Notes: generated by a model from the sequence alone, not told the origin. A stretch of DNA of 64,000 nt from Gordonia sputi NBRC 100414 (GCF_000248055.1 NZ_BAFC01000059.1:80858-144857), one strand, 5' to 3'; shown: positions 24,560 through 35,267, counted from the first letter of the stretch. Program-made: numbers and translations.

Positions 24560-25210
24560 ATGAGCTACCGCGACCCCCGCGACCCCCGAGATCAGGACCC
24601 CAGGGATCAGGGAACGGCGCGCTACGAGACCGGCTACTCGCCGCAGTCGCGTGCCTACAGCCAGCCGACCGATCGGTACCAGCAGCAATACGGCAATCAG
24701 CAGCCCGGCGACCCTCGCTACAGCTCCGGCCAGTCCGACCCGAGATACGCCGCCGCGGGCTCGTACCCGAACCAGCCCAAGCAGCGTCAACGACCGAACA
24801 TCAACGCGGGTCTCTACGCGGGCGGCGTCGTGATGACGGGCGTCGTGACCGGCCTGGCCGCCTGGCTGGTGGCGTGGATCATCCGGGCCATCGCCCAACG
24901 CGTCAACGAGGCGGGCAATCTCGGCGTCTGGAACCCACTCGCGCAGGACGAGTATTGGTTCGCGATCACCGGATTCCTGTGCGCACTCGCGGGCGGCGCC
25001 CTCTGGTACGTCCTCTACCTGACGACCCCGTCGCCCAACCAGTTCTACCGCTGGATCGTCGGGCTACTGATCGCCGCAGCGGTGATCATCCCGCTTGTGC
25101 TGTCGGCGCAGATATCCACCGGGATCGGTACGGCAGTGGTGCATCTCGTCATCGGCCTGCCGGTTCTGTCGCTGATCCCCGCAATGGGCGAGAAGAGCAT
25201 CCAGCGCTGA
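24560..25210 (+). CDS. Conserved membrane protein with Gln/Tyr/Pro-rich N-terminus (Rv3277-like)
   Basis: 216 residues. The first ~75 residues are low-complexity (DPRDPRDQDPRDQG, YQQQYGNQQPGDPRY), then four membrane helices (about residues 84-108, 130-150, 160-180, 183-205). GGAGAA precedes the ATG; TAGACT at 24520-24525 is a plausible -10 with a short leader. Homologous in position and layout to Rv3277. Function unknown. Divergent from the PH-domain gene and convergent with birA. Confidence 0.8.
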   Translation: MSYRDPRDPRDQDPRDQGTARYETGYSPQSRAYSQPTDRYQQQYGNQQPGDPRYSSGQSDPRYAAAGSYPNQPKQRQRPNINAGLYAGGVVMTGVVTGLAAWLVAWIIRAIAQRVNEAGNLGVWNPLAQDEYWFAITGFLCALAGGALWYVLYLTTPSPNQFYRWIVGLLIAAAVIIPLVLSAQISTGIGTAVVHLVIGLPVLSLIPAMGEKSIQR

Positions 25211-25228
25211 ATCCTGTGGGCGCCGTGC

Positions 25229-26062
25229 TCAGTCCTGTGCGGGACGCAGGTGCAGCACATCGCCCGCGGCGGCCGTGAATCTCTCGCCGTCATCGGTGCG
25301 CACAGTGATCCGCCCCTGCTCGTCGATGTCGTCGGCAACACCCTCGACGTCGCGGTCGCCCGGCAGCGAGAGCCGAACACGACGTCCGAGCGTGTCGCAG
25401 CGATCCCGATAACGTCGCGCGACCTCGGCGATGTCGTCGGGCCACGGCGCGTCGGCCAGTGCCCGCAGGTACTCCGCGACCAGTGCGGCAACGTCGACCG
25501 GGCGGCCGCTTTCCACCCGCAGGCTCGTGGCCGTCGGCACCGGAAGCTCGTCGGCGGTCATGCCGGTGTTGATTCCGATCCCGACGACCACCACCCCGCC
25601 CGTCGGCGCCGGGATGTACTCGGCGAGGATGCCTGCCACCTTTTTCCCGTCGACGAGCACGTCGTTGGGCCACTTGAGTGTGGGACGTACGCCCGTTGCC
25701 GACTCGATGGCCGACGCCGCGGCCACCCCCGTCGCCAACGACAACCAGCCCAGCTGCTCGGTCTGATCGCCCGCGTCGAGCGCCACCGAGATGGCCACCT
25801 GCCCTCCCGCGGGAGCCGACCACACCCGCGCGTGCCTACCGCGCCCCGACGTCTGGTCGGTAGTGATGCGCACGGTTCCGACGATCCCCGGCTCCCCCGC
25901 ACGCGCTGCGAGATCGGCGTTGGTCGACCCCGTCGACTCGACGACCTCGATCGTCGACCCCACACCGCTTGCGGGCGAACCGAAGCGTTCCACGATGGCT
26001 GCACGCAACGCGTCGGCGTCCTGAGATGGTCGGGAATCCTGTGGTGTCTGCTCGTCGCTCAC
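25229..26062 (-). CDS. birA: BirA, biotin-protein ligase
   Basis: 277 residues, class I (no N-terminal DNA-binding domain). Shows [14 protein letters not shown], the biotinyl-AMP motif [35 protein letters not shown] and GIGINTG, and a C-terminal SH3-like domain (~residue 225 on). Activates biotin with ATP and attaches it to AccA3 and pyruvate carboxylase, both in this window. GTG start with a leaderless-type -10. Divergent from accD5. Confidence 0.93.
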   Translation of the reverse strand: MSDEQTPQDSRPSQDADALRAAIVERFGSPASGVGSTIEVVESTGSTNADLAARAGEPGIVGTVRITTDQTSGRGRHARVWSAPAGGQVAISVALDAGDQTEQLGWLSLATGVAAASAIESATGVRPTLKWPNDVLVDGKKVAGILAEYIPAPTGGVVVVGIGINTGMTADELPVPTATSLRVESGRPVDVAALVAEYLRALADAPWPDDIAEVARRYRDRCDTLGRRVRLSLPGDRDVEGVADDIDEQGRITVRTDDGERFTAAAGDVLHLRPAQD

Positions 26063-26070
26063 AGGTATCG

Positions 26071-26076
26071 AGATTA
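26071..26076 (-). promoter_or_regulatory. Leaderless-type -10 box (TAATCT) for birA
   Basis: Minus-strand TAATCT with an 8-nt spacer to the GTG at 26062, slightly longer than the usual 6-7 nt. Confidence 0.45.
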
Positions 26077-26191
26077 GTCACCCGAGCAGCGTCGTCGTGG
26101 CACACTTCGACACCTCGACGTGGCACCGATCACGAGAAAGATGAGGACGATCTCATATTGGGGTGGTTGACGCGGGCTACCGAGCGCTCGA

Positions 26192-26197
26192 TAGCAT
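26192..26197 (+). promoter_or_regulatory. Leaderless-type -10 box (TAGCAT) for accD5
   Basis: TANNNT with an 8-nt spacer to the ATG at 26206; no Shine-Dalgarno is visible. Confidence 0.45.
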
Positions 26198-26205
26198 CGG
26201 CTGTT

Positions 26206-27834
26206 ATGACCTCTGCGCCGCAGCAGCCCGACGCTGCTCCAGACATCCACACCACCGCAGGCAAACTCGCCGACCTGCGCGAGCGCCTCGACGAGACGTT
26301 GCATCCGGTCGGTGAGGCCGCCATCGAGAAGATCCACGACAAGGGCAGACTCACCGCCCGCGAGCGCATCACGCATCTTCTCGACGAGGGGTCGTTCGTC
26401 GAACTCGACGCGCTCGCCCGTCATCGCAGCACCAACTTCGGTCTCGCAGAACGTCGCCCCGTCGGCGACGGTGTCGTGACCGGGTACGGCACCATCGACG
26501 GCCGCGAGGTCTGCGTCTTCAGCCAGGATGTCACCGTCTTCGGCGGCAGCCTCGGCGAGGTCTACGGCGAGAAGATCGTCAAGGTCATGGACCTCGCGAT
26601 CAAGACCGGCCGCCCACTGATCGGCATCAACGAGGGTGCGGGCGCCCGCATCCAGGAGGGCGTGGTCTCCCTCGGTCTCTATGCAGACATCTTCTATCGC
26701 AATGTGCGCGCATCCGGCGTGATCCCCCAGATCTCGCTGATCATGGGACCTGCTGCCGGCGGCCACGTCTACTCGCCCGCGCTCACCGACTTCGTCGTGA
26801 TGGTCGACCAGCAGAGCCAGATGTTCATCACCGGTCCCGACGTCATCAAGACGGTCACCGGTGAGGACGTGACGATGGAGGCGCTCGGCGGCGCCAACAC
26901 CCACATGACCAAGTCGGGTGTGGCCCACTACGTGGCGTCCGACGAGGAGGACGCACTCGAGTACGTCCGCGACCTGCTCGCCTACCTGCCGAGCAATAAC
27001 CGCGCAGATCCGCCGCGGCTGCCCGTCGACGAACCCGCCGCCGGTTCGATCGAGGACACCCTCACCGATGAGGATCTCGAACTCGACACGCTCATCCCCG
27101 ACTCACCGAACCAGCCGTACGACATGCACGAGGTCATCCGGCGCATCCTCGACGACGACGAGTTCCTCGAGGTGCAGGCCGAGTACGCGACCAACATCCT
27201 CGTCGGCTTCGGCCGGGTCGACGGACGCAGCGTCGGCATCGTCGCCAACCAGCCGACCCAGTTCGCGGGCTGCCTCGACATCAACGCATCGGAGAAAGCC
27301 GCGCGTTTCGTGCGCACCTGCGACGCGTTCAACGTCCCGATCGTGACCCTCGTCGACGTTCCCGGCTTCCTCCCCGGCACCGACCAGGAATACAACGGCA
27401 TCATCCGTCGTGGGGCCAAGCTGCTCTACGCCTACGGCGAGGCGACCGTCGGCAAGATCACCGTCATCACCCGCAAGGCGTACGGCGGTGCGTATGACGT
27501 CATGGGTTCCAAGCACATGGGTGCCGACGTCAACCTTGCGTGGCCGACCGCTCAGATCGCCGTGATGGGCGCATCGGGAGCCGTCGGATTCGTTTATCGT
27601 GCGCGCCTCAAGGAGGCCGCGGCCAACGGCGAGGACGTCGACGCGCTGCGCCTCCAACTGCAGGAGGAGTACGAGGACACGCTGGTCAACCCCTACGTCG
27701 CCGCCGAGCGTGGCTACGTCGATGCGGTCATCCCGCCGAGCCACACACGCGGCCAGATCGCGACCGCACTCAAGCTCCTCGAGCGCAAGGTCGTCAACGT
27801 ACCACCCAAGAAGCATGGGAACATTCCGCTGTGA
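26206..27834 (+). CDS. accD5: AccD5, acyl-CoA (propionyl-CoA) carboxylase beta subunit
   Basis: 542-residue carboxyltransferase. N-half crotonase-like fold with [34 protein letters not shown] and [19 protein letters not shown]-half with [27 protein letters not shown] and [22 protein letters not shown]. With AccA3 and AccE5 it makes methylmalonyl-CoA, the extender for methyl-branched lipids. The GTG start of accE5 overlaps its stop (GTGA). Position matches Rv3280. Confidence 0.95.
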   Translation: MTSAPQQPDAAPDIHTTAGKLADLRERLDETLHPVGEAAIEKIHDKGRLTARERITHLLDEGSFVELDALARHRSTNFGLAERRPVGDGVVTGYGTIDGREVCVFSQDVTVFGGSLGEVYGEKIVKVMDLAIKTGRPLIGINEGAGARIQEGVVSLGLYADIFYRNVRASGVIPQISLIMGPAAGGHVYSPALTDFVVMVDQQSQMFITGPDVIKTVTGEDVTMEALGGANTHMTKSGVAHYVASDEEDALEYVRDLLAYLPSNNRADPPRLPVDEPAAGSIEDTLTDEDLELDTLIPDSPNQPYDMHEVIRRILDDDEFLEVQAEYATNILVGFGRVDGRSVGIVANQPTQFAGCLDINASEKAARFVRTCDAFNVPIVTLVDVPGFLPGTDQEYNGIIRRGAKLLYAYGEATVGKITVITRKAYGGAYDVMGSKHMGADVNLAWPTAQIAVMGASGAVGFVYRARLKEAAANGEDVDALRLQLQEEYEDTLVNPYVAAERGYVDAVIPPSHTRGQIATALKLLERKVVNVPPKKHGNIPL

Positions 27835-28076
27835 GCTCACCTGACGACAACACGCCTGCCGACGCCGAAGCCGGGCAGCAATCGGCCCGCTCCGTGTTGC
27901 GTGTCGTGAAGGGCAATCCGACCGACGAGGACGTCGCAGTTCTGGTGGCACTGCTCGCCACCGGTGGCGGTGGCGCTCCGGAACCGCACAGCGCGGAGCC
28001 GCGCAACGACTGGGGCCGTCCGATCGACCGCCTCCGTCCTGTGTGTGGTTCGGCGTCGTCGTTCCTGCGCTTCTGA
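27831..28076 (+). CDS. accE5: AccE5, acyl-CoA carboxylase epsilon subunit
   Basis: 81-residue protein, GTG start overlapping the accD5 stop by 4 nt. The C-terminal half has the family core [20 protein letters not shown] and the end motif [10 protein letters not shown]; the N-terminus is Asp/Ala-rich and disordered. The epsilon subunit joins the AccA3 and AccD5 components and raises their activity. M. tuberculosis AccE5 is ~177 residues with a longer disordered N-terminus. Followed 13 bp later by maf. Confidence 0.88.
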   Translation: MSSPDDNTPADAEAGQQSARSVLRVVKGNPTDEDVAVLVALLATGGGGAPEPHSAEPRNDWGRPIDRLRPVCGSASSFLRF

Positions 28077-28089
28077 CGGGAACGCCGAC

Positions 28090-28800
28090 GTGTCCAGCGA
28101 GGAGTCCGACGCGACCCGAGCCGGTCGACGCTACGAGGTGATCCTCGGCTCGGCGTCGCCCGCGCGCCTGACGGTGCTGCGTCATGCGGGTCTCGACCCG
28201 AGAGTCGTCGTAGCCGACGTCGACGAGGACCACCTCCTCGAAACCATGGCTGCCGAGAATCCGGGCGACGCCGTGACGCGACTGGCCGAAGCGAAGGCCG
28301 ACTCGGTGATCGCGACCCTGTTGGCCGAACGCATCGACCACGCCGCCACCGACGACGCGCAGACCCTCCCCGACCTCGTGGTGCTCACGTGCGACTCGAT
28401 GCTCCTGTATCGAGGCACGCTGACGGGTAAACCACACTCTGCGCAGGTGGCGATCGAGCAGTGGAAGCGAGTGCGCGGCGACGAGGCCCAGCTCGTGACG
28501 GGCCACTGCGTGGCGCACATCAGCGGACTCGATGTGGTCGGACGTTCGGCGGAGTCCGCGTCGACGGTGGTCCGGTTCGCCGACGTCGACGACGACGAGA
28601 TCGAGGCGTATGTGTCGACGGGCGAACCGCTCGAGGTCGCGGGCGCGTTCACGCTCGACGGCCGTGGCGGGTGGTTCATCGCGGGTATCGAGGGCGACCC
28701 GTCGTCGGTGATCGGCATAGGACTGCCCACCGTCCGTCACCTTCTGCGCCGACTGGACATCCCGGTCGCGGCCCTGTGGTCTCCCAACGCGTCTTCCTAG
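28090..28800 (+). CDS. maf: Maf-like nucleotide pyrophosphatase (Rv3282-like)
   Basis: 236 residues, GTG start, downstream of accE5. N-terminal EVILGSASPARLTVLRHAGLDPRVVVADVDE is the Maf substrate-binding loop. Central VVLTCDSMLLYRGTLTGKPHSAQVAIEQWKRVRG carries the catalytic Asp, though the usual AD(T/S)VV is here TCDSM. C-terminal VAGAFTLDGRGGWFIAGIEGDPSSVIGIGLP is typical. Hydrolyses non-canonical or modified nucleoside triphosphates. An insertion around residues 75-90 (ERIDHAATDDAQT) lengthens it. Confidence 0.88.
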   Translation: MSSEESDATRAGRRYEVILGSASPARLTVLRHAGLDPRVVVADVDEDHLLETMAAENPGDAVTRLAEAKADSVIATLLAERIDHAATDDAQTLPDLVVLTCDSMLLYRGTLTGKPHSAQVAIEQWKRVRGDEAQLVTGHCVAHISGLDVVGRSAESASTVVRFADVDDDEIEAYVSTGEPLEVAGAFTLDGRGGWFIAGIEGDPSSVIGIGLPTVRHLLRRLDIPVAALWSPNASS

Positions 28801-28926
28801 CACCCGCGCCGGACTGATATCCGGGCACGAGTCGTCCCCGACACGAGTGCCCCAAACGTGTCTAGGTCGTCACAAAACGACTGGTGAACCGCGCCCGCCC
28901 AACCGTGCGGACGGAGTGTTGTCGAC

Positions 28927-28932
28927 TAGGCT
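28927..28932 (+). promoter_or_regulatory. Possible -10 box (TAGGCT) for sseA-sufE operon
   Basis: TAGGCT 59 nt before the sseA GTG, so this transcript would have a leader of about 50 nt that includes the GGAGAA ribosome-binding site. Confidence 0.35.
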
Positions 28933-28991
28933 GAATTTCGCCGTCCTGCGCCGCCCGCGCCGTGGCCCGATCCGAGCTGGAGAATCTCACC

Positions 28992-29882
28992 GTGACTGTG
29001 GAAACCGATCCGAACCCGGCCTTCGCCGGTTACGCGCACCCTGAGCGTCTGGTCACCACGCAGTGGCTGTCCGCGCATCTGGGGGCCAAGGGTCTCAAGA
29101 TCATCGAGTCCGACGAAGACGTCCTGCTCTACGACATCGGTCACATCCCGACCGCACAGAAGGTCGACTGGCACCTTCACCTCAACGATCAGGTGGTGCG
29201 CGACTACATCGACGGCGAGCAGTTCGCAGAGTTGATGCGCAGCAAGGGAATCGAACGCGACGACACCATCGTCATCTACGGCGACAAGAGCAACTGGTGG
29301 GCCGCGTACGCACTGTGGGTCTTCACGTTGTTCGGTCACGAGGACGTTCGCCTACTCGACGGCGGTCGCGACGCATGGATGTCGGAGGATCGCGACACCT
29401 CCTTCGACGTCCCCGAGTACCCGCGGTCGGACTACCCCGTCGTCGAGCGCGACGACTCGCTGATCCGCGCCTTCGAGGCAGATGTACGCGACTCGCTCGG
29501 CACCGAGCCGCTGGTCGACGTGCGCTCGCCGCAGGAGTACACCGGCGAACGCACCCACATGCCCGACTACCCCGAAGAGGGTGCGCTGCGCGGTGGTCAC
29601 ATCCCGACGGCGATCTCTATCCCGTGGGCCAAGGCCGCACGCGCCGACAGCCGATTCCGTTCACGTGCCGAACTCGACGAGATCTACGGCGACCTCGACC
29701 CCGCAACCCCGACCATCGCGTACTGCCGCATCGGCGAGCGGTCGAGCCACACCTGGTTCGTGCTGACCCATCTCCTCGGATTCACACACGTGCGCAATTA
29801 CGACGGGTCGTGGACCGAGTGGGGTAACGCCGTGCGCGTCCCCATCGCGGTCGGCGAAGAACCCGGCGACGCACCCGCGTAG
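28992..29882 (+). CDS. sseA: SseA-type thiosulfate/3-mercaptopyruvate sulfurtransferase
   Basis: 296 residues, two rhodanese domains. The C-terminal domain has the active-site Cys245 in [13 protein letters not shown]; the N-terminal domain is catalytically inert ([14 protein letters not shown]). Moves sulfane sulfur to a thiol acceptor. Start set at the GTG at 28992, nine bases after GGAG; an in-frame GTG ten codons upstream lacks this site. Followed 8 bp later by sufE, as in Rv3283-Rv3284, suggesting sulfur delivery between the two. Confidence 0.9.
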   Translation: MTVETDPNPAFAGYAHPERLVTTQWLSAHLGAKGLKIIESDEDVLLYDIGHIPTAQKVDWHLHLNDQVVRDYIDGEQFAELMRSKGIERDDTIVIYGDKSNWWAAYALWVFTLFGHEDVRLLDGGRDAWMSEDRDTSFDVPEYPRSDYPVVERDDSLIRAFEADVRDSLGTEPLVDVRSPQEYTGERTHMPDYPEEGALRGGHIPTAISIPWAKAARADSRFRSRAELDEIYGDLDPATPTIAYCRIGERSSHTWFVLTHLLGFTHVRNYDGSWTEWGNAVRVPIAVGEEPGDAPA

Positions 29883-29890
29883 GAATACCG

Positions 29891-30322
29891 ATGGGCACAC
29901 TCCCCGCATCCCTTGCCGAGATCGTCGACGACTTTGCCGCACTTGGCGATTCGGACAAGGTGACACTCCTCCTCGAGTTCGCGGGCGAACTCCCCGCACT
30001 CCCCGACGACCTCGCGACCGAGGCGATGGAACCGGTACCGGAGTGCCAATCGCCGGTGTTCTTATCGGTCGACGCCGCCGACGCCGACGCCGTGAGGCTC
30101 TATTTCAGCGCCCCGCCGGAGGCCCCGACGACCCGCGGTTTCGCGTCCATCCTCGCCCAGGGCCTCGACGGCGAATCCGCCGACGCGATCCTCGCGGTGC
30201 CCGGCGATTTCTACCACGACCTCGGACTCGACGCCGCGGTCAGTCCACTGCGTCTTCGCGGTATGGCCGGGATGCTCGGCAGGGTGAAGAGCCAGGTACG
30301 CAGTCAGACCGGTCATCAGTGA
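29891..30322 (+). CDS. sufE: SufE-like sulfur acceptor protein
   Basis: 143 residues. [15 protein letters not shown] holds the conserved sulfur-accepting Cys (~residue 52). C-terminal [25 protein letters not shown] matches the SufE fold end. Likely accepts persulfide from a cysteine desulfurase or from SseA and passes it on for Fe-S assembly. Its stop overlaps the start of the acyltransferase gene by 4 nt (GTGA), an unexpected coupling. Confidence 0.88.
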   Translation: MGTLPASLAEIVDDFAALGDSDKVTLLLEFAGELPALPDDLATEAMEPVPECQSPVFLSVDAADADAVRLYFSAPPEAPTTRGFASILAQGLDGESADAILAVPGDFYHDLGLDAAVSPLRLRGMAGMLGRVKSQVRSQTGHQ

Positions 30323-31809
30323 AGTTCATCCAGATCCTCGAGGAGCCGATCGAACCGGGCGGTCTCGTCGAGTGGGTTCCTTCTGTTCCCGGCGGACTCG
30401 GAGGCTGGCTCGACGACACACGGCTGACGTCGCACAACCACGAGCAGCATCTGCGCGACGCGTTCGACTACCGCGTGCGCACCCGCAAGGAGGGCGGTCG
30501 CGAGTCATGGCTCGGACTGTCGATCCACTTCGACGAACCGCTCTCGATTCCCGCTATCCGTGCCGCGCTGTCGCAGTGGATTGATCGCCACGAGGTACTG
30601 CGCAGCCACGTCATCATCAAGGCCGACGGCCTGCACCGGTTGAGCACGCCGCCGGGCACCGTCCGACTCAAGATGGGCCGAATCGGGTGGTACTCCGAGT
30701 CCGGTCCGCTCCTCGAACAGATCGCGGGCGCCTTCGACCGCGCGACCGCCCCGATGCAATGGCCCGCCTACATGTTCGCCACCGTCGGCCGCGAATCGTC
30801 GTTCACGCTGCTGTTCGCCGCCGACCACTCGTTGGTCGACGGCTACTCGCTGATCATGGCCCAGCACGAACTGATCACGCTCTATCGAGCCGCACGCGAC
30901 CGCACCGACCCCGCACTGCCCGAGGTCGGTAGCTACGTCGACTTCAGCGCACAGGAGCGTCGACTCGCCGACCAAACCGGAGCCGACCATCCCAGCGTGT
31001 CCACCTGGACGTCGTTTCTGAAGACAGGCGCAGGCGACATGCCTGCGTTCCAGACACCGGCGGCGAACACCGCCGTCGACGAGCCGCCCGATCCCGCTGT
31101 CGACGTCCCGCAGGAGTCGCTGTCGGGTGTGATCGTCGACGACGACTCGGCGAACCGCTTCACGGCGGTGTGCTCGGAGGCCGGCGGCACTCTGACCGCG
31201 GGGATACTCGCCGCGTTCGCGATCGTCCATCATCGCCGCACCGGTGATCGGGAGTTCCGCTGCGTCCTGCCGCGGCACACACGAAACGAGCAGCGGTGGC
31301 TCACCGCGCTTGGTTGGTTCGTCGCCGTCGCCCCGTTCTGCCTGGACATGTCGGATTCGCCCACCTTCGACCAAGCGGTGGCCCGCGCAACCGACGAGCT
31401 CAAACGCGCACGTCAGGGCGCATCACTGCCATTCCTGCGTGTTGCGGATCTCATCGGCTATCGGGGTGAACCGCAGTTCGTCATCTCGTTCATCGACACG
31501 CGCTACGCTCCCGGCGCCGCCGAGGCCGACAGTGGCCGCGCCACCGTGATCAGAAGCCACAGTTACGCCCGCAACGAGGTCTTCATCTGGATCAACCGCA
31601 CACCGTCGGGTATGCGCTTCTCGGCACGATTCCCCCAAGAAAGCCATGTCGGCGAGGTCGTCGGCCCCACGCTGATCGCCGACCCCGAAGCACGTACCGC
31701 TCCGGGTGAGATCGCGCGCGAGGAGGGTCCGGTGCACGCCTACCTGCATGATTTCGCCGAGTTCGTCCGGTCCGTCGGTGACGCAAGCACATTCGGTTCC
31801 ACGGTGTGA
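30319..31809 (+). CDS. Condensation-domain / PapA-like acyltransferase
   Basis: 496 residues, GTG start within the sufE stop. Single condensation-type domain of the PapA family: [29 protein letters not shown], catalytic motif H170-SLV-D174-G in [13 protein letters not shown] (first His of the canonical HHxxxDG is Asp), a second half with [19 protein letters not shown] and a latch near RNEVFIWIN. PapA proteins transfer long acyl chains from CoA or polyketide synthases to trehalose or diols. No signal peptide. This gene is not present between sufE and accA3 in M. tuberculosis, so it looks lineage-specific. Acceptor unknown. Confidence 0.82.
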   Translation: MKFIQILEEPIEPGGLVEWVPSVPGGLGGWLDDTRLTSHNHEQHLRDAFDYRVRTRKEGGRESWLGLSIHFDEPLSIPAIRAALSQWIDRHEVLRSHVIIKADGLHRLSTPPGTVRLKMGRIGWYSESGPLLEQIAGAFDRATAPMQWPAYMFATVGRESSFTLLFAADHSLVDGYSLIMAQHELITLYRAARDRTDPALPEVGSYVDFSAQERRLADQTGADHPSVSTWTSFLKTGAGDMPAFQTPAANTAVDEPPDPAVDVPQESLSGVIVDDDSANRFTAVCSEAGGTLTAGILAAFAIVHHRRTGDREFRCVLPRHTRNEQRWLTALGWFVAVAPFCLDMSDSPTFDQAVARATDELKRARQGASLPFLRVADLIGYRGEPQFVISFIDTRYAPGAAEADSGRATVIRSHSYARNEVFIWINRTPSGMRFSARFPQESHVGEVVGPTLIADPEARTAPGEIAREEGPVHAYLHDFAEFVRSVGDASTFGSTV

Positions 31810-32070
31810 CCCCGACCGCAACCGAACGATTGCTCGGTGGGCTAGGGTGAACCGCGGAACCCACCCGATAGACTCGAGTGGTTGACGTCGCCCAGATGAC
31901 ACCCTCCAGGTGAGAGCACAGTCCACGTGACAACACCGCCCAGGCGTGACACCGGTACGACGAAGCCGCACGATCAACAACGAGTGGTGAGACGAGGGGG
32001 ACGTCGCACACCGGCGGCAGCACCCCGTGAAGACAGCTCAGCACAGAGCCAGGCCCAGGAGATCAAGCAA
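31810..32070. promoter_or_regulatory. accA3 upstream region
   Basis: TAGGGT (31843-31848) and TAGACT (31869-31874) are candidate -10 boxes. The reading frame of accA3 is open upstream to 31927, but I place the start at 32071, where AGGAG lies nine bases before the GTG. Confidence 0.35.
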
Positions 32071-33900
32071 GTGCCCAGTGAACAAGCGCCCAACTCCACG
32101 ATCAGCTCCAACTCGACGATCAACAAGGTCCTGATCGCCAATCGAGGAGAGATCGCGGTCCGCGTCATCCGCGCCGCGCGCGACGCCGGAATCCCCAGCG
32201 TCGCGGTCTACGCGGAACCCGACGCGAACGCCAAGTTCGTGAAGCTCGCCGACGAGGCCTTCGCCCTCGGCGGTCAGACCTCCGCAGAGTCGTACCTGGT
32301 CTTCGACAAGATCCTCGACGCCGCCGCGAAGTCGGGCGCCAACGCCATCCACCCCGGCTACGGGTTCCTGTCCGAGAACGCCGATTTCGCCCAGGCAGTG
32401 CTCGACGCCGGTCTCATCTGGATCGGACCGTCACCGCAGTCGATCCGCGACCTCGGCGACAAGGTCACCGCGCGCCACATCGCACTGAAGGCCGACGCCC
32501 CGATGGCTCCGGGCACCAAGGACCCGGTCAAGAACGCCGACGAGGTCGTCGCATTCGCCGAGGAGTACGGCGTGCCGGTCGCGATCAAGGCGGCGTTCGG
32601 CGGCGGTGGCCGCGGCATGAAGGTGGCCTACACCATTGCGGAGATCCCCGAGCTGTTCGAGTCGGCCACCCGTGAGGCCATCTCCGCGTTCGGTCGCGGC
32701 GAATGCTTCGTCGAGCGCTACCTCGACAAAGCGCGCCACGTCGAGGCGCAGGTCATCGCCGATCAGCACGGCAACGTGATCGTCGCCGGTACCCGCGACT
32801 GCTCGCTGCAGCGTCGTTTCCAGAAGCTCGTCGAGGAGGCACCCGCACCGTTCCTCACCGACGAACAGCGCAACCGCATCCACTCGTCGGCGAAGGCCAT
32901 CTGCCGCGAGGCCGGTTACTACGGTGCGGGCACCGTCGAATTCCTCGTCGGCAACGACGGCCTGGTCTCGTTCCTCGAGGTCAACACCCGCCTGCAGGTC
33001 GAGCACCCGGTCACCGAGGAGACGTCGGGCATCGACCTCGTCCGCCAGCAGTTCCGAATCGCCAACGGCGAGAAGCTCGAGTTCTCCGAAGACCCCGCAC
33101 CGCGCGGACACTCCATCGAGTTCCGGATCAACGGCGAAGACCCCGGCCGCAACTTCCTGCCCGCCCCCGGCCCGATCACGGTCTACAAGGAGCCATCGGG
33201 TCCCGGTGTGCGCGTCGACTCCGGCGTCGAGCAGGGCGACGTCATCGGCGGACAGTTCGATTCGATGCTCGCCAAGCTCATCGTCACCGGCGAGAACCGC
33301 GAGCAGGCACTCGAGCGTGCGCGCCGCGCCCTCGACGAGTTCGAGGTCGAGGGACTCGCAACGGTCCTCCCCTTCGACCGTCACATCGTCACCAACCCCG
33401 CGTTCGTCGGCCACACCGATGAGAACGGCGTCGAGACGTTCGACGTCTACACCAAGTGGATCGAGACCGACTGGGACAACCCGATCGAGCCCTACACCGG
33501 TGGCGCAGCCATCGAAGAGGACGATTCGGCGCCGCGCCAGAACGTGGTCGTCGAGGTCGGTGGCCGCCGCGTCGAGGTCTCACTGCCCGGCGACCTCGCT
33601 CTCGGCGGAGGGTCGTCGAGCAATGGCGTTGTCCGCAAGAAGCCGAAGCCGCGCACTCGCAGCAAGGGTGCCGGTGCTGCCGCGTCCGGCGACTCGGTTG
33701 CCGCGCCCATGCAGGGCACCGTCGTCAAGATCGCCGTCGAGGAGGGCCAGGAGGTCTCCGCAGGCGACCTCGTCGTGGTGCTTGAGGCGATGAAGATGGA
33801 GAACCCGGTGACCGCGCACAAGGACGGTGTCGTGACCGGCCTCGCCATCGAGGCGGGCGCAGCCGTCACCCAGGGCACCGTGCTGCTCGAGATCAAGTAG
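32071..33900 (+). CDS. accA3: AccA3, biotin carboxylase / biotin carboxyl carrier (alpha subunit)
   Basis: 609 residues (M. tuberculosis AccA3: 600). Biotin carboxylase domain (residues ~15-460) with [40 protein letters not shown]-binding GGGGRGMK and [18 protein letters not shown] basic linker ([11 protein letters not shown]) follows, then the biotinyl domain ending [11 protein letters not shown] with the BirA-modified Lys. Universal alpha subunit of the acyl-CoA carboxylases. A strong hairpin terminator follows the stop. Confidence 0.95.
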   Translation: MPSEQAPNSTISSNSTINKVLIANRGEIAVRVIRAARDAGIPSVAVYAEPDANAKFVKLADEAFALGGQTSAESYLVFDKILDAAAKSGANAIHPGYGFLSENADFAQAVLDAGLIWIGPSPQSIRDLGDKVTARHIALKADAPMAPGTKDPVKNADEVVAFAEEYGVPVAIKAAFGGGGRGMKVAYTIAEIPELFESATREAISAFGRGECFVERYLDKARHVEAQVIADQHGNVIVAGTRDCSLQRRFQKLVEEAPAPFLTDEQRNRIHSSAKAICREAGYYGAGTVEFLVGNDGLVSFLEVNTRLQVEHPVTEETSGIDLVRQQFRIANGEKLEFSEDPAPRGHSIEFRINGEDPGRNFLPAPGPITVYKEPSGPGVRVDSGVEQGDVIGGQFDSMLAKLIVTGENREQALERARRALDEFEVEGLATVLPFDRHIVTNPAFVGHTDENGVETFDVYTKWIETDWDNPIEPYTGGAAIEEDDSAPRQNVVVEVGGRRVEVSLPGDLALGGGSSSNGVVRKKPKPRTRSKGAGAAASGDSVAAPMQGTVVKIAVEEGQEVSAGDLVVVLEAMKMENPVTAHKDGVVTGLAIEAGAAVTQGTVLLEIK

Positions 33901-33916
33901 CCACCCACCATCCATC

Positions 33917-33950
33917 CAGTCGGGCCCGACCATGCGGTCGGGCCCGACTG
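33917..33950 (+). terminator. Perfect 14-bp-stem hairpin terminator after accA3
   Basis: cagtcgggcccgac and gtcgggcccgactg are exact reverse complements around a 6-base loop (catgcg), starting 16 bases after the accA3 stop; cgtttcg follows. The tract is short, as usual for actinobacterial terminators. Confidence 0.85.
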
Positions 33951-33967
33951 CGTTTCGAGGAGGTCCG

Positions 33968-34318
33968 ATGGAACCGATCGAGATCAACGCGGGCGCCTGG
34001 TACCTGCGCGGAGTCCGCGACGACGAGCGGATCTCCGACGCCGCGGCACTACGCGACCTGGGCGTCGACGATCCCGAAGCCTATGTGCGGCAAGTAGATT
34101 CGGGTTGGGCCGACGAGTCGTCGTTCACCTGGGCGGTCTGTGAGCCGACGACGGGCGAACTCGTGGCGACAGTGTCGGTAGTGCTCGACGACGATCGCGC
34201 GCGGGTCGTCGGAGATGCCCGTGACGGATACGACGACGCGCTCGCTGCCGCGTATCCGGTGGTTGCCCGATTCGCCACGGGAGCACTCGGCGTCACGGTG
34301 TCCGACCAACAGACGTGA
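33968..34318 (+). CDS. Small GNAT-like protein, apparently truncated
   Basis: 116 residues. GGAGG five bases before the ATG is a strong ribosome-binding site, so it is probably translated despite lying just behind the accA3 terminator. INAGAWYLRGVRDDERISDAAALRDLGV...FTWAVCEPTTGELVATVSVVLDDDRARV resembles the first half of GNAT acetyltransferases, but the acetyl-CoA loop (Q/RxxGxG/A) and following strands are missing. Probable function not assignable. Confidence 0.55.
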   Translation: MEPIEINAGAWYLRGVRDDERISDAAALRDLGVDDPEAYVRQVDSGWADESSFTWAVCEPTTGELVATVSVVLDDDRARVVGDARDGYDDALAAAYPVVARFATGALGVTVSDQQT

Positions 34319-34397
34319 CGAGCATCAACTCTTCGTCAGTACGCGCGCGAGTAGGTTGAGTTGTAGGGAAGTAACGACCTACAGGAGATGGTTCACG

Positions 34398-35267
34398 ATG
34401 GCAGAGTTTTCCACAGTCACGGTGCTCGGTGCGGGCGTACTCGGATCTCAGATCGCATTCCAGACCGCGTACAAGGGAATCGACGTCACGTCCTACGACA
34501 TCAATCAGCAGGCTCTCGACGCGGCGTCGAAGCGATACGACGAACTCGTCGAGACCTACAAGCGTGAGGTGCCCGGTGCCGCCGACGGCGCAGCGGAGGC
34601 GGCGCGCAAGCGCATCACCCTCACCGACGACCTCGCGAAAGCCGCTCAGTCCCAACTGATCATCGAAGCGGTACCCGAAATCCTCGAACTCAAGCAGGAC
34701 ACCTACCGCAAGCTCAACGAACTCGCGCCGAAGGACACAGTCTTCGCAACCAACTCGTCGTCGCTGCTCCCGAGCGACCTCGAATCGTCGACGGGCCGCC
34801 CGGACAAGTTCCTCGCACTGCACTTCGCCAACCGGGTCTGGCAGTTCAACACCGCCGAGATCATGGGCACCAAGGACACCGACCCCGCGGTCTACGACAA
34901 GGTGGTGAAGTTCGCCGACGAGATCGGAATGGTGCCCATCCAGATCCACAAGGAGAAGGCGGGCTACGTTCTCAATTCGCTGCTGATCCCGTTCCTCAAC
35001 GCGGCCCTCGAACTCGCCGCAGGCGGCTACGCCGATCCGCAGGATGTGGACAAGACCTGGCGCATCGCCACCGGATCGCCGCTGGGACCGTTCCAGATCT
35101 ACGACGTCGTCGGACTGATGACGCCGTACAACATCCTGATGAACGGCGATCAGGGCAACCGCCACCTCGGCGCGTGGCTCAAGCAGAATTACATCGACAA
35201 GGGCAAGCTCGGCATGGCCAGCGGCGAGGGGTTCTACACCTACCCCAAGCAGGAGCAGCCCGCCTGA
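34398..35267 (+). CDS. 3-hydroxyacyl-CoA (3-hydroxybutyryl-CoA) dehydrogenase
   Basis: 289 residues. NAD-binding VLGAGVLGSQIAFQTAYKG at the N-terminus, IIEAVPEILELKQ, TNSSSLLPSDLES, catalytic His in LALHFANRVWQFN, then the helical dimerisation domain (KAGYVLNSLLIPFLNAALEL...DKTWRIATGSPLGPFQIYDVVGL). Oxidises or reduces 3-hydroxyacyl-CoA at the short-chain step. AGGAGA ten bases before the ATG. No partner thiolase or hydratase nearby, so it is probably monocistronic. Confidence 0.88.
   Translation: MAEFSTVTVLGAGVLGSQIAFQTAYKGIDVTSYDINQQALDAASKRYDELVETYKREVPGAADGAAEAARKRITLTDDLAKAAQSQLIIEAVPEILELKQDTYRKLNELAPKDTVFATNSSSLLPSDLESSTGRPDKFLALHFANRVWQFNTAEIMGTKDTDPAVYDKVVKFADEIGMVPIQIHKEKAGYVLNSLLIPFLNAALELAAGGYADPQDVDKTWRIATGSPLGPFQIYDVVGLMTPYNILMNGDQGNRHLGAWLKQNYIDKGKLGMASGEGFYTYPKQEQPA

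Noticed and set aside
27103..28803. 566-codon minus-strand frame opposite accD5/accE5/maf
   Set aside because: Covers three well-supported genes on the other strand; low-information Val/Asp/Arg-rich product typical of antisense frames.
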